A stretch of 64,000 nucleotides of DNA from positions 186,001 through 250,000 of the forward strand of contig NC_016477.1 in NCBI RefSeq assembly GCF_000226095.1, read 5' to 3'. Origin of the DNA: Thermothelomyces thermophilus ATCC 42464. Its lineage: Eukaryota; Ascomycota; Sordariomycetes; Sordariales; Chaetomiaceae. Below the pieces are notes generated by a model that did no database searches, was not told where the DNA came from, and saw only the letters and a list, made by a program, of their open reading frames with translations. Of this stretch, positions 47,701 to 58,996 are shown one piece after another. The position numbers and the translations under genes were made by a program. The stretch's first letter is position 1, and each line of letters begins with the position of its first letter.

Positions 47701-49176
47701 ATGATCTACTCGACTCGTTCCTAGAATGCTATATAATCTTTCGAGAAGAAAGGATTAATAAGGTATAGTATTAAGCAATACCTAGACTAGCAGTACCTGA
47801 CAGAGTAGAAGAAAAAGATAGGAAACTCTAGTACCGAGGTAAAGCGTATATCTACGACAAAGATTAATAGCTGCAAATGATTCGAAAACTCTATAAGTCG
47901 AAACTCGGAGGATACAAAGGAGTCACGAAGACTATCGTACAAGTCAAGAAACACTATAACTTTCTATAGTTAACGATATGAGTTAAGGAAGTTGTACGGA
48001 GCTACGATATCTGTAATCGAAGCAAAACGGTACAATACAAGCTATATAGGCTACTTTAGCCACTACTAATAGCCGACAAACTATAGAGTTTAATTATAAT
48101 AGACTTTATTACAAAGCTACTAGAATCTAAAGACACGGCTATAGGGGTAATCTATAATAGTATTCTTACTATAGTAGATTGCCTAACTAAATAGGTATAC
48201 TTCTTTCCCTACAAGGAGTCCTAGATAGCTAAATAGCTAGCAGACGTAATCTATTAGCAAGTCGTATTAGTACATGCTTGGCCATAGGAATGGATCACCG
48301 ATAGAGACACTAAGTTCGTATTGAAGTTCTGGCAAGCGTTAATGTAACGATTAGGTGTCAATAGCAAGCTGTTAACGGCATATTACCTATAGACTAATAG
48401 ACAAACGGAGCAACTAAACTAAGTTATTAAGTAGTACCTCTACTCTTACGTTAACTACTAGCAAGATGACTAGGTCATGCTGTTACTAACGGTACAACTC
48501 ACTTATAACATAATGCTAACGGAAACGACTAAAGTTATACCGTTCTTCGTAAACTACAGATATAAAGCAGACCTTAGGCAAGGACCAGAGGTCATAGTGC
48601 TAAGAGCAGCAGTCAAAGTAGAACAAATGTACACGGTATATAAGAAACTTAAAAAGGAACTCGAGTTTGTCAAGATCAGAATGAAGAACTACTATAATAA
48701 ACATAGGCTCAAGGGACCTTACCTAGAGAAGGGAGACAAAGTCTACCTAATCGTACGAAACCTACAAACCAAACGACTAAGTACAAAGCTAGACTTTAAA
48801 AAGGTCTCAGACCCTTTGTTATCAAGGAACGAATTTCGACATCTAACTACTGACTATTATTACCGTTATCTATGCGATTACAGACGGATATTTTTCATAT
48901 TTCACTTCTCGAACTAGCGCTAAAGAATGCTAAAATCGCTATAAACATCGAAGCAAAGGATAAAGAGGAAGAATAGGACGTTAAAGAAATTCTAGATTTA
49001 TATATTATTAATAGGGAACTATAGTATCTAGTCAAATAGCTTGATTTTAAACTAGAGGACAACTTATAGGAACTAGTCAAGAATTTAAACTGCCCTAAGA
49101 AACTAGAACAGTTCTACCGGCAGAATCCGGATCGACTAAAGGAAAACCTAGGACAGAACCAAAGATAGCACCTTAG
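44744..49176 (+). pseudogene. Gypsy-2 gag-pol, gag truncated (RIP-broken)
   Basis: gag starts ATGGCTACTAACG at 44744. After about 290 bases the sequence jumps at an ACAAG word near 45034 to sequence that in Gypsy-1 and Gypsy-3 lies after gag, so the zinc knuckle is gone. pol motifs follow: YYLDNILIFS (46798-46827), KVETDALDYTIGGQLGQ (47240-47290), an integrase DFITKLLES segment (48090-48120), ITDRDTKFVLKFWQA (48292-48336), an integrase C-terminal stretch still open at 48477-48917, and a chromodomain (about 48960-49110). It is non-functional. Confidence 0.78.
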
Positions 49177-49728
49177 TCAATAGTATTAACAGCATCATTA
49201 ATCTATAACAAGGGTATAGCAGGCGCCTCTTGCCGCTCTTACCGCTTAACCTCCTCTAACTTGTCTAAGGTTGACAGACCGCGTGCTACTATATCGGCAT
49301 CTTTCTCTACTAAAAACTCCTTCTACTAACGAAGACGCTAGAGCCGCATAAGCTTTTCGGACAACTTGTACTAGGCTTCTTCTAGACAGCGTTAAGATTT
49401 ATCTAGCTTAAGTTCAGTACAATATTTAGCATCTTTAATATAATGCTACTCCTAGAGAATATAATCTACTAGAACGAACATTAGGAATTACATTTAAAAA
49501 AAAAAAGGAGACATGCTTATAGGAAGAAAGCGGTATACTAGAGCTATCGTAAGAATAACCTCGACAAACGTAGGCTTCGTAACACTTCATACGCGCGATC
49601 ATTTTATAGACAAGGCCTTATAATACGCACCAAGAGCAAGGCATAACGACAAAACCGTTCTTAGCAATGTTCTAAGCAAGGGAAGCACGGTAACGTACAG
49701 AATACAACTTCCATTTCTCTATTAGCAT
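49173..49728 (-). pseudogene. Gypsy-2 antisense gene, Zn2Cys6-like (RIP-broken)
   Basis: Minus strand, between pol and the 3' LTR of a plus-strand element. From ATG 49728 the frame reads a cysteine cluster with Cys codons at 49638 and 49629. Tyr codons at 49608, 49581, 49572 and 49551 sit in Cys positions (TGT/TGC to TAT/TAC), giving C-x2-C-x6-C-x8-C-x2-C-x6-C-D, the exact Zn(II)2Cys6 spacing. The later helical part (LSTLDKLEEVKR) is in another frame; an 11-base A run (plus strand, 49496-49506) lies between and could be the frameshift. Homologous in position and layout to the Gypsy-1 antisense gene. Confidence 0.5.
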
Positions 49729-49856
49729 TTTGTCAACATGGCAACCATAACGCAGAAAACAGGAAGAATGCAATACTCACAAGCGAAGGGTTGTTAGCGC
49801 TATTTGAAACGGCCTAAGAGGGCTTTCGGGTCGAAAGCCTTGAAGGAAGGGCATCG

Positions 49857-50310
49857 TGTCACGGATAAGCATATAGACGGCCCGGCAGGCTATAGCTAGG
49901 ACATAGGACATTCCGACAGCTAATCACTTGACAGACCAATTAGAAGATTATCACTACCAAGACTAAGGTCTTTACTAGTAATAATAATATATCACCGTTA
50001 ATAACGTGGAATCATAGAGTAAAAGGAGAAATAGTACTAGTAATAACTATTGAAGAGGGATAGATAATTGTATATATATAGCTAGCCAGTCACTCGTTAC
50101 GGTGGACTTTAGGAGTTTACTAGTGATAGTAACCTAACCTACAATCACTAGTATTTATACCAAGCATCACTGACTATTGTGGGAGACAACTCTAGTGTTG
50201 TTATAAACCTTTTGGCTTCACCGAATCCCTCAGACGACCTGTACGCTTGTCCCGCTTAATTCACCTCTGTCTGAACCCTTTCAGAAGAAGTCTGAGCTGG
50301 GTTCGTCACA
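49857..50310 (+). repeat. Gypsy-2 3' LTR
   Basis: 454 bp, partner of 44224-44677. Equal in length and differing, in the parts I compared, by transitions. Confidence 0.9.
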
Positions 50311-51758
50311 CTAGGGGAGTCTTTAATACCTTCTTACGAGGGTATCTATATAGGCGTTTACCCTACGTTACTTGAGCCGTAGTAGGTTGACCTCCTTGAC
50401 GTGCCTAGTATTCGTTAACTAACTTATATACGTAATGTAGCTAGAAGTCGGTTTTCTATATATTATATTTATAGCTAAGTCCTTTCTATTTAACTAGATA
50501 CTTATATTTACTGTATATAAGCTTATGGTTTTAAATACGTTCGAGCTTATACTCGTCTCTAGATTCTAAACTACTATCGGTATAACTATCCTTAATAGGG
50601 TCAGGGGGTAATACGGTATGGTCGTACAGGTTAGTTCTAGGAGGAGTAGGCGACAGCTATACTATAGATATTACAAGATAGATATCTATATTCGGCGGCA
50701 GTCGAAGACGGTACACTAGGCGGCTAATACGTTTAATGACTTTAAAAGGTCCGGCACGCTATTAGAATAGTTTAGGCAACAGCCGTCTGGGCAAGTGGTA
50801 ACTATAATAGAGGCGTAGATATACTCGGTCGCCCGGCTTAAATTTAATGTCACGGTAGCTAGTGTCGTATCCGTGTTTAGCGTGGGCTGCTATAAAGTCT
50901 ATTGCCATCTAGGCGTCTTAGCGTAGATATTCGTGTAGGACTAGAATATTCTATGCCGTTTTCGACGGCGCCATTAGCGCTTCTAGCGGTCCGGCTGGTT
51001 TGAAACCGTATAGTAGCTTATATAGAGATACGCTAATAGAAGCGGCATATATGCTGTTCAAATGCTACTAGAGCTATAGAAGTATAGCGGTCTAATTGTC
51101 ATCTAGTTTCTTGTAGACGAAGAAGCGTAGAGCGATTTCTACCATTTGGTTCTTTTGCTCTATAAGACCATCTCCCTATAGGTAGTATACGGTAGTTATT
51201 AATAGCTTTATACTTAACGCTTTCTATATACTAGTCTATAGCTCGGATGTAAATTTACGGTCGTAGTTAGATATGACAGCAGTTAGTACTCCTTAGTCGG
51301 ATAGGAGCAGTTGTCGTATTAACATGTAGCCCTAATCCGCGGCGGTATAGTTAGAGTGGCTAGGTATAAAGAGCATTCATTTAGACGATTTATAAGATAT
51401 AGTTATTATCGAATTAAACTTATTATACCCGTTTAAATACTATAGCGTTCTAGCTAATGGAACTAATAGTAACGTTACTATAAAGTCGATAGCAATTACT
51501 TATATAGGTAGTATATCTAATAGACAAATTAGCTAGTAGTTATCTATAGGAAGATTATAATCGGTAGCATTAACTTGATAGATAGGGTAGTACTTTATAT
51601 AGTCCTATATATACCTAGTTTTTCTATTAATTATAATACTACGTAAGTTATATATTATCCTATTAGTTCCAAAATAATACTTCTCATTATAGGCTAAGCC
51701 TAGGATATATTATATAAGGCTCGATAGAACATATAGCATACATATACTATCTAGGCAG

Positions 51759-52180
51759 TGTCACAGAAATATACATATAGATGCCGCCTAAGCCATCAGC
51801 AAAAATAGGCCAATCAAGTCAAAGAAACAAAAGGACCAATTACAACATAGGAAGCATAGTAATCACTACGCTTACCAGTGATCAAGGTAATCACCACCAT
51901 ACAATCACTCACGATTACTATAATTAGGAATGATCACTAGGATTATATATACATATAGATAGTCACTCGTTAGGTAGACTCTAAGAGTTCACTAATAATA
52001 GTAACCTATCTATAATTATAATACTTATACCAAGTATTACTAATTACTATAAGAGATAACTCTAGTGTTATTATAAACCCTTTAACTTTACCAAATCCCT
52101 TAGATAACCTGCTTACTTGTCCCATTTAATCTACCTTCGTCTAAACCCTTTTAGAAGAAGTCTAAGTTAAGTTTGTTATA
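51759..52180 (+). repeat. Gypsy-3 5' LTR
   Basis: 422 bp. Begins TGTCACAGAAATA and ends GTTTGTTATA, followed by TATTGCTATTACTCCC, the RIP-changed form of the inner sequence seen in the other copies. Confidence 0.82.
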
Positions 52181-52246
52181 TATTGCTATTACTCCCTTTG
52201 TTCCATTATAGTTTAGAACGAAGGTAACTTCGACCTTAATATCGAC

Positions 52247-55200
52247 ATAGCTACTAATGTTATAGCCGAATAGCTACTTGCCTAGCTTAGTTAACTCTAT
52301 TAGCGAATCTAGGAGTTAGACCAGAGAGACAAGGCTGCTTAAGCTCGAATCAAGGAACTTAAGAACGGCGAAAAGCACTCGTAGAAACTAGTTAACGAGG
52401 CCTATATTAAAATTAAGGCACTCGAGGGCGCTAAAGCGAGCTATATCAAGATCGAACTACCTAGCAAATACGGAGGAACCAAGGAGGATCTTATAGGATT
52501 CCTAACAAACCTCTGATCCTACTTCCGGCTCAATAATAACAAGTTTCCGGATAACAAAGCTAAAGTCCTCTATATAGCTATAAGACTAGAAGGTAAGGCA
52601 CTTAGATAGTTTAAGCCTACATAGAACGACTATCTTACTAAGGAAGACAAAGATGACTAAGACGCGTTTATATAAGCAGTCTTTCGATCTTATAATCGTT
52701 TTAAAGAAGAGCTTCGGAAGGTTTTTAGTAATAAAGATAAGAAGATTTATATATAAGAAAGACTTGCTAATCTCTAATAGACTAAGTTAATAGCCTTCCA
52801 TGCTATATAGTTTAGATAGGACATACTTAAGTCTTAGCTTAATAATAAGGTATTAATATATTTATTCTATAATAGCTTAAAGGAAAAGGTTAAAGATAAG
52901 CTATATAAGTATAATTAGCCTAAGACCTTGGACAAATATATTATATAGGCTATTGGAATCGATAATCGACTCTATATATAAGAGTAGTAAAAACAAGGTC
53001 AAATAAATAAAACTATAGTTAAGGCTAATAATAAGAAAAAACAAGTATATATTAGTACCTCGTATAGAATATACCCTAGAGCTATAGATATAGATATAAT
53101 ATAGAAGCAAGACTAGAAGAAGATAACTAAAGACAAGTCTAATATTACCTATTATAACTATAGAAAGAAAGGGCACTATAAGCAAAAATGTCAAAGCCCG
53201 AAAAAAGAGTAAGAGATAGTCCCTAGAAAGGAAATTATAGCTATCGATAAAACTATTAAGGATATTATCAAAGTAGCAGCCACGGGCTACAAATATAAGG
53301 GTAGTAATACAGATAGTCTTAGACACGACGGCAACGGTAAAAACGAACAAGCACCGTACTCCAAACTAGTCACTATAGGCCTAGAGACAGGTCTTGCTAA
53401 ATAGGATATAGCAAGAGAGTATATACTACTAATTTCGATTCTCCTAGCCTTAAGGTAGTAGGGTTTCACGGTCATATGGAGGCAGAATAGATTATAGATA
53501 ACTAATACCTAAGAAATCGAAAGACCTAGACCTAATGTTCTATTCCTCTAGGAACAAATCAAATAATACTATGATAAAGTTTTCTAACTCAATACGGAAC
53601 TATATAAACGGGATAGACGCTTGACTTAACTTGCCTAGTAAAATGACAAGATAAAAGATAAGACAAGGGAACTTCGACATATTATAGAAACTATCAAAGG
53701 AGAATAGCCTATGATATATAATAGGCCTAATAGCTACACCAAGTACCTTGACGACTAGTAACTTAGTAATGATATGTAGAACCTAGAATACTAGTTTATA
53801 TATACAAACTATAGAATAGACAAGTATATATAGGAAAGTTACTAAAAGAAACACCCTTACCTTAGTATTAGGGTACCTATAGTCTATATACAATGGGAAG
53901 GATTTAAGAAAGAATTCTAATACCTCCTAAGCGACACTACACGACTACACCCTCGACATAAGGCATATATATAAATACCTTAGTTCTAGTATATAGTATA
54001 TAGATACTAATATTACTTCTATAACAAATTCAAAAACAATCACTAGCCAACCTAACAAGGAAATAAGGACAGAAGCTTACACCCCATAAAATAGGTCTAT
54101 AATATAGGAAACAGAGCAGCTAAATTGCTTTAGAAGATCGAAGCCTACAATCTAGAAGGCATTACAATAGTTCTAAGACAAGCCTAGCCTAGGTACTACA
54201 GAACAGGACGAGACATATAGAACTCGTACTAGAGCAACGACTGCCTCTATCACGTAGACGAAAAGAAATCGCGAATTCGGGAGCTTTAGATAAAGCTATA
54301 GCACATATAACGAAAAGCAAAGCAGACTTAATAGTAGGAAGCTACAAGCACTTAATAGCTTACGGAAATAAGCACGATCGACGAAGCTGCTACTAGCCAA
54401 ACAACCGAAGAGGTTAGCACTAACCTAGGAAACAGGTCAAGGCCCTTCGAGGGGCCTAGAAACCATTAACGCCTACGTAATAGCGAGTAGTAGCGTAGTA
54501 TAGGAGGAACTAAAATAAGAGACTACTATATCGAGACCTCCTAGCAGAAATATAAAAAATCGCTATAATCTTTAGACGATGGCGGCAAGATAAACGACTA
54601 TAGATAATAGCATAATGGAAATAGCACGAAATGCTTATACTAGTAGACAATAGAGCAGAGATAAACCTGATTTCGCCGACGCTTGTAAATTAGCTACGAA
54701 TACCCTAGAATAAAGCAAAAGTATAGCATAGTCAAAGGGCTATTTTTAACGTAATAGATATATAGGGAGACCGAACCGATCGACATCACTATAGTAAGGA
54801 AGACTATAGCAGTTATATTTAATATTATAGATATAGGTAACGACAAAGATATAATATTAGGGTTACTATAGTATAAAGATCATGACCTAGACATTAGCTA
54901 GAAGAATAGTAGCTACCTATAACCCTAAATAGAGTTATATTCGACTAGCAAGATAGGGAGCGTATAAGGATCGCAAGTAAACGATACTTAGAGGAAGGCA
55001 TATCCTATAGATCTACCGTAAGAGATAGACAGTAGTAGGTAGACTACTATAGACTCTAGAAGAAGCGGCATAACGACACCGACGTTATAATAGGAAGAAC
55101 GAGCTAAACTACTAATAGCTGTTCTCTCTGTTGACGAATACGGAGCACTATAATTAGAGTAGTAGGTTAAGACAAGAGAAATCGCTAGTATTGCTATAGA

Positions 55201-58190
55201 CAGAACCAAGTTTGTATACTATTAGAAAACCGAGAGACGAGATAAGACTAGGGAAGTACCAAAGGAATATAAAGGACACCTAGCATTCGAACCAAAGTAT
55301 CTAGAAGGATTACTAAAATATAGCCTATAGGATTACGAGATTAAGCTTAAGGAAGGAGTATAACTAAAGTTCTTTAAGATTTACTATATAAGCTAGATAT
55401 AGAACGAAGAACTTAAGCGATATTTGGAGGAGAACCTTCGAAGAGAATATATCCGCCCGTTAATATCGCTAGCAGGCTACCTAATCCTGTTTATACCTAA
55501 GAAAGACGGAGAGCTACAGTTATATGTTGACTATTGGTAACTTAACGAATAGACTGTGAAAAACTAATATCTATTACTACTAATCTTACGGCTCCGAGAT
55601 TAGTTAGTAGGAGCCTAATATTTTATACGTCTTGACTTGCTATTAGCCTATAACTATATATAGATCAAAGAAGGCGACAAGTAGAAAACGGCCTTTAGGA
55701 TACCCTATAGCTACTATAAGTACCTTGTCATGCCATTCGGACTTACAAACGCACTAGTAACGTTCTAAGCTCTAATTGATCAAGCTGTCTACCCCTTTCT
55801 TGATAAATTTACGGTATATTATCTCGATAATATACTTATCTTCTCTAAAACGATAAATAAACATTGGAAGCACGTAAAAGTAGTTCTAGACACGTTACAC
55901 ATATATAAATTATCAGTTAATAAGGAAAAGAGCAAATTCTACGTTAGGAAAATGGTATTTTAGGATATAAGATATCCCTAGGATAAATTTAGATAGAACC
56001 TTTAAAGGTTAAAGCTATCAAGAATTAGCTATAACTAACGTTAGTTATAGAAATACGAAGCTTCATTAGATTTATAAACTTCTACTAGATGTTTATTAGG
56101 AACTTTAGAGCGATCGTACGACCTTTATACGAACTTACTAAGAAGAATACTAAATTCTAATAAGAAGAACAACATAAGCAAGTATTTATATAGATCTATA
56201 ACGCCATTACTAAAGATCTAGTACTAGTACTACTAGACCTTAAGAAGCTATTTGAGGTAGAAATAGACGCTTTAGACTACGCTATCGGAGGATAATTAGG
56301 ATAACGAGACAGATAAGGAAAGCTATATCCTATAGCCTTCTTTTTAAAAAAGCTTGATAGACTATGTCTTAATTATCTAATCTATAACAAGGAACTACTT
56401 ACAATTATCGAAGCTTTTAAGGAATAGTAACTATACCTTAGTAGCACGATTGAACTAGTATAAGTCTATATAGATTATAAGAATTTACGATACTTTATAA
56501 CGATAAAGGAGCTTAACAGATGATAAATACGATAGGTAGAATTCCTTGTAGAATTTAACTTTGAGATCTGCTATAAGAAGGGCAAAGAGAACATATAAGC
56601 AGATATCTTAAGCCGACGAATAGATCATACGGAAGGACAAACGGAAATAATATTACTATTGTTTAAGAAACAAATAGACGGAACGCTATATTATAAAACG
56701 CAGACACCTGTAGAAGATAATCTACTTGACTCGTTCCTAGAGTATTATATAATCTTTCGAGAAGAAAGGATTAACAAGGTATAGTATTAAGTGTCACCTA
56801 GACTACTAGTACCTAATGGAGTTGAAGAAAGAGATAGGAAACTCTAGTACTAAGGTAAAGTATATATCTACAACGGGGATCAATAGCTACAAATGATTCG
56901 AGAACTCTACAAGTCGAAACTCGGAGGATATAAAGGAGTTACGAAGACTGTTATATAAGTTAAGAAACACTATGACTTTCTATAGTTAATGGCATGAGTT
57001 AAGGAAGTTATATAGAACTACGACATCTGTAATTAAAGCAAATAACGGTACGATATAAGCTATATAGGCTACTTTAGCCACTACTAATAGCTAATAAACT
57101 ATAGAGTTTAGTTATAATAGACTTTATTATAAAGCTACTGGAATCTAAGGATATAACTATAGGAGTAACCCATAATAGTATTCTTACTATAGTAGATTAC
57201 CTAACTAAATGGGTATACTTCTTTCCTTATAAGGAGTCCTAGATAGCTAAACAGTTAGTAGATATAATCTATCGGCAAGTTATATTAGTATATGCTTAGC
57301 TATAAGAATAGATTACTGATAGAGATACCAAGTTCGTATTAAAGTTCTAGCAAGTGTTAATATAACGATTAGGCATTAATAGCAAGCTATTAATAACATA
57401 TTACCTGTAGACTAATAGACAAATAGAGCGACTAAACCAAGTTATTAAGTAGTACCTCCACTCTTACGTTAACTATTAGCAAGATAACTAGGTTATACTA
57501 TTACTAATAGTATAACTCGCTTATAATATAACGCTAACAAAAACAACTAAAGTTACACCATTCTTTGCAAACTATAGATATAAAGTAGACCTTAGGCAAG
57601 GACTAGAGGTTATAGTGCCAAGAGCAGCAGTTAAAGCAGAACAAATGCACACACTATATAAAAAGCTCAAAAAGGAACTCGAGTTTGTCAAGACTAGAAT
57701 AAAGAACTACTATAACAAACACAGGCTCAAAGGACCTTGCCTAGAGAGGGGAGACAAAGTCTACCTAATCATACAAAACTTACAAACCAAACGACTAAGT
57801 ACGAAGCTAGACTTTAAGAAGGTCAGACCCTTTATTATCAAAGAACGAATTTTGACATCTAACTACCGACTATTGTTACCGTCATCTATATAACTATAGA
57901 TAGATGTTTTTTATATTTCACTTTTTAAACTAGTACCGAAAAACGCTAAGGTTACTATACATATCGAAGCAGAGGATAAAGAGAAAGAATAGGACGTTAA
58001 AGAAATTCTAGATTTATATACTATTAATAGAGAACTATAGTACCTAGTCAAATGGCTTGATTTCGGACCAGAAGACAACTTATAGGAACCTGTTAAGAAT
58101 TTAAACTGCCCTAAGAAACTGGAATAGTTCTATTAGTAGAACCTAGATCGGCTAAAGGCAAACCTAGGATAGAACCGAAAATAGCGCCCT
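52247..58190 (+). pseudogene. Gypsy-3 gag-pol (RIP-broken)
   Basis: The start codon is ATA at 52247 (ATG in Gypsy-2). gag runs to about 54060 and includes the zinc knuckle YYNYRKKGHYKQKC (53150-53193). pol has YLDNILIFS near 55815, an RNase H segment near 56270, and an integrase C-terminal stretch that is still open at 57615-57893. The chromodomain remnant lies near 57980-58130. It is the most heavily mutated of the three copies. Confidence 0.75.
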
Positions 58191-58199
58191 AGTTAATAA

Positions 58200-58500
58200 T
58201 ATTAACGCTACTATTAAGTTATATAATAGCCCTTGATTCTTGCTATTCTACTGCCTCTAATTTGTCTAGATTCGATAAACCCTATATAACTATATCTACC
58301 CCCTTCTCTACTAGGAACTCTCGTTATTTATAGACCTAAGTTAGACAGGCTAATACCTTAAAAGCTTTACATTAATATTCTCATAGCAAGGCTTCGGCCT
58401 CTTTCTCTTTAGCCTTCAAACGACGTTGCTTGCATATAATATAAGATTAATAGTATAAAGGGTAATAAGGGGCTAAGGAGAAAAACACGTATAAGGAACG
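58200..58500 (-). pseudogene. Gypsy-3 antisense gene fragment
   Basis: The minus strand here shows the helical part of the antisense gene (a KQRRLKAKEKEAEALL-type stretch, then REFLVEKG and GLSNLDKLEAVE). The cysteine cluster found in Gypsy-1 and Gypsy-2 is not visible. The roughly 300-bp shorter total length of Gypsy-3 compared with Gypsy-1 fits loss of that segment. Confidence 0.4.
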
Positions 58501-58573
58501 TAAGGGATGTTAACGCTATTTAAGATGACTTAAAGAGGGCTTTCAGGTCAAAAGCCTCAGAGGGAGGGCATCG

Positions 58574-58996
58574 TATCACGGAAATATATATATAGATACC
58601 GCCTAAGCCACCAGCACAAACAGGCTAATCAAGTCAAAGGAACGAAAGGACTAATTACAACATAGGAAGCATAGTAATCACTACGCTCACTAGTAATCAG
58701 GGTAATCACTACTATACGATCACTTATAATCACCATAATCAGGAATGATCACTAGGATTATATATATATATAGATAGTCACTCGTTAGGTGGACTCTAAG
58801 AGTTCACTAGTAATAGCAATCTATCTATAATCATAGTACTTATACTAAGCATTACTAATTACTGTGAGAAGATAACTCTAGTGTTGTTGTGAACCCTTTG
58901 GCTTTACCGAATCCCTTAGACGACCTGCCTACTTGTCCTGCTCAATCTACCTTCGTCTGAACCCTTTTAGAAGAAGTCTGAGTTGGGTTTGTCATA
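58574..58996 (+). repeat. Gypsy-3 3' LTR
   Basis: 423 bp, preceded by the GAGGGAGGGC polypurine tract and ending TTTGTCATA. The junction into the LINE is at 58996/58997. Confidence 0.82.

Larger units (their letters stand above)
44224..50310 (+). mobile_element. Gypsy-2: chromovirus with internal gag deletion
   Basis: 454-bp LTRs at 44224-44677 and 49857-50310 start TGTCACGG and end CGTCACA, with a perfect target duplication CTAGG (44219-44223 and 50311-50315). It is the same family as Gypsy-1 (internal sequence alignable by eye throughout) but on the plus strand and with a different U3. It is about 1.5 kb shorter inside because most of gag is missing. A polypurine tract GAAGGAAGGGC precedes the 3' LTR. 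Confidence 0.92.
43792..51758 (-). mobile_element. Truncated Tf1/sushi-type chromovirus, split by Gypsy-2
   Basis: After removal of Gypsy-2 and one CTAGG, positions 43792-44223 and 50316-51758 join into the 3' end of a minus-strand element. Integrase-core motifs (DFIVTLPLVPLA-like, near 51430-51530), the integrase C-terminal FKPGDRVYLRLYYSYHLP with an RLVYRLRLP-type stretch (near 50690-50850) and a chromodomain (KYLVK-KGLSYKY type, near 50480-50580) can be read. The 5' part is cut off at the Gypsy-3 boundary. It belongs to a different lineage from Gypsy-1 to Gypsy-3. Confidence 0.7.
51759..58996 (+). mobile_element. Gypsy-3: chromovirus without target duplication
   Basis: LTRs at 51759-52180 and 58574-58996 bound an internal region of the same family as Gypsy-1 and Gypsy-2. 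The flanking five bases are GGCAG on the left and TAAGG on the right. The left flank is the old chromovirus and the right flank is the LINE. The terminal CA of both LTRs has become TA and the 3' LTR starts TATC, as expected from RIP. gag is complete in length here. Confidence 0.82.

Noticed and set aside
52901-55209. Minus-strand frames within Gypsy-3 (149, 62 and 73 codons)
   Set aside because: RIP enrichment of A/T on the coding strand leaves Leu/Ile/Ser/Tyr-rich open frames on the other strand; no independent evidence of a gene.
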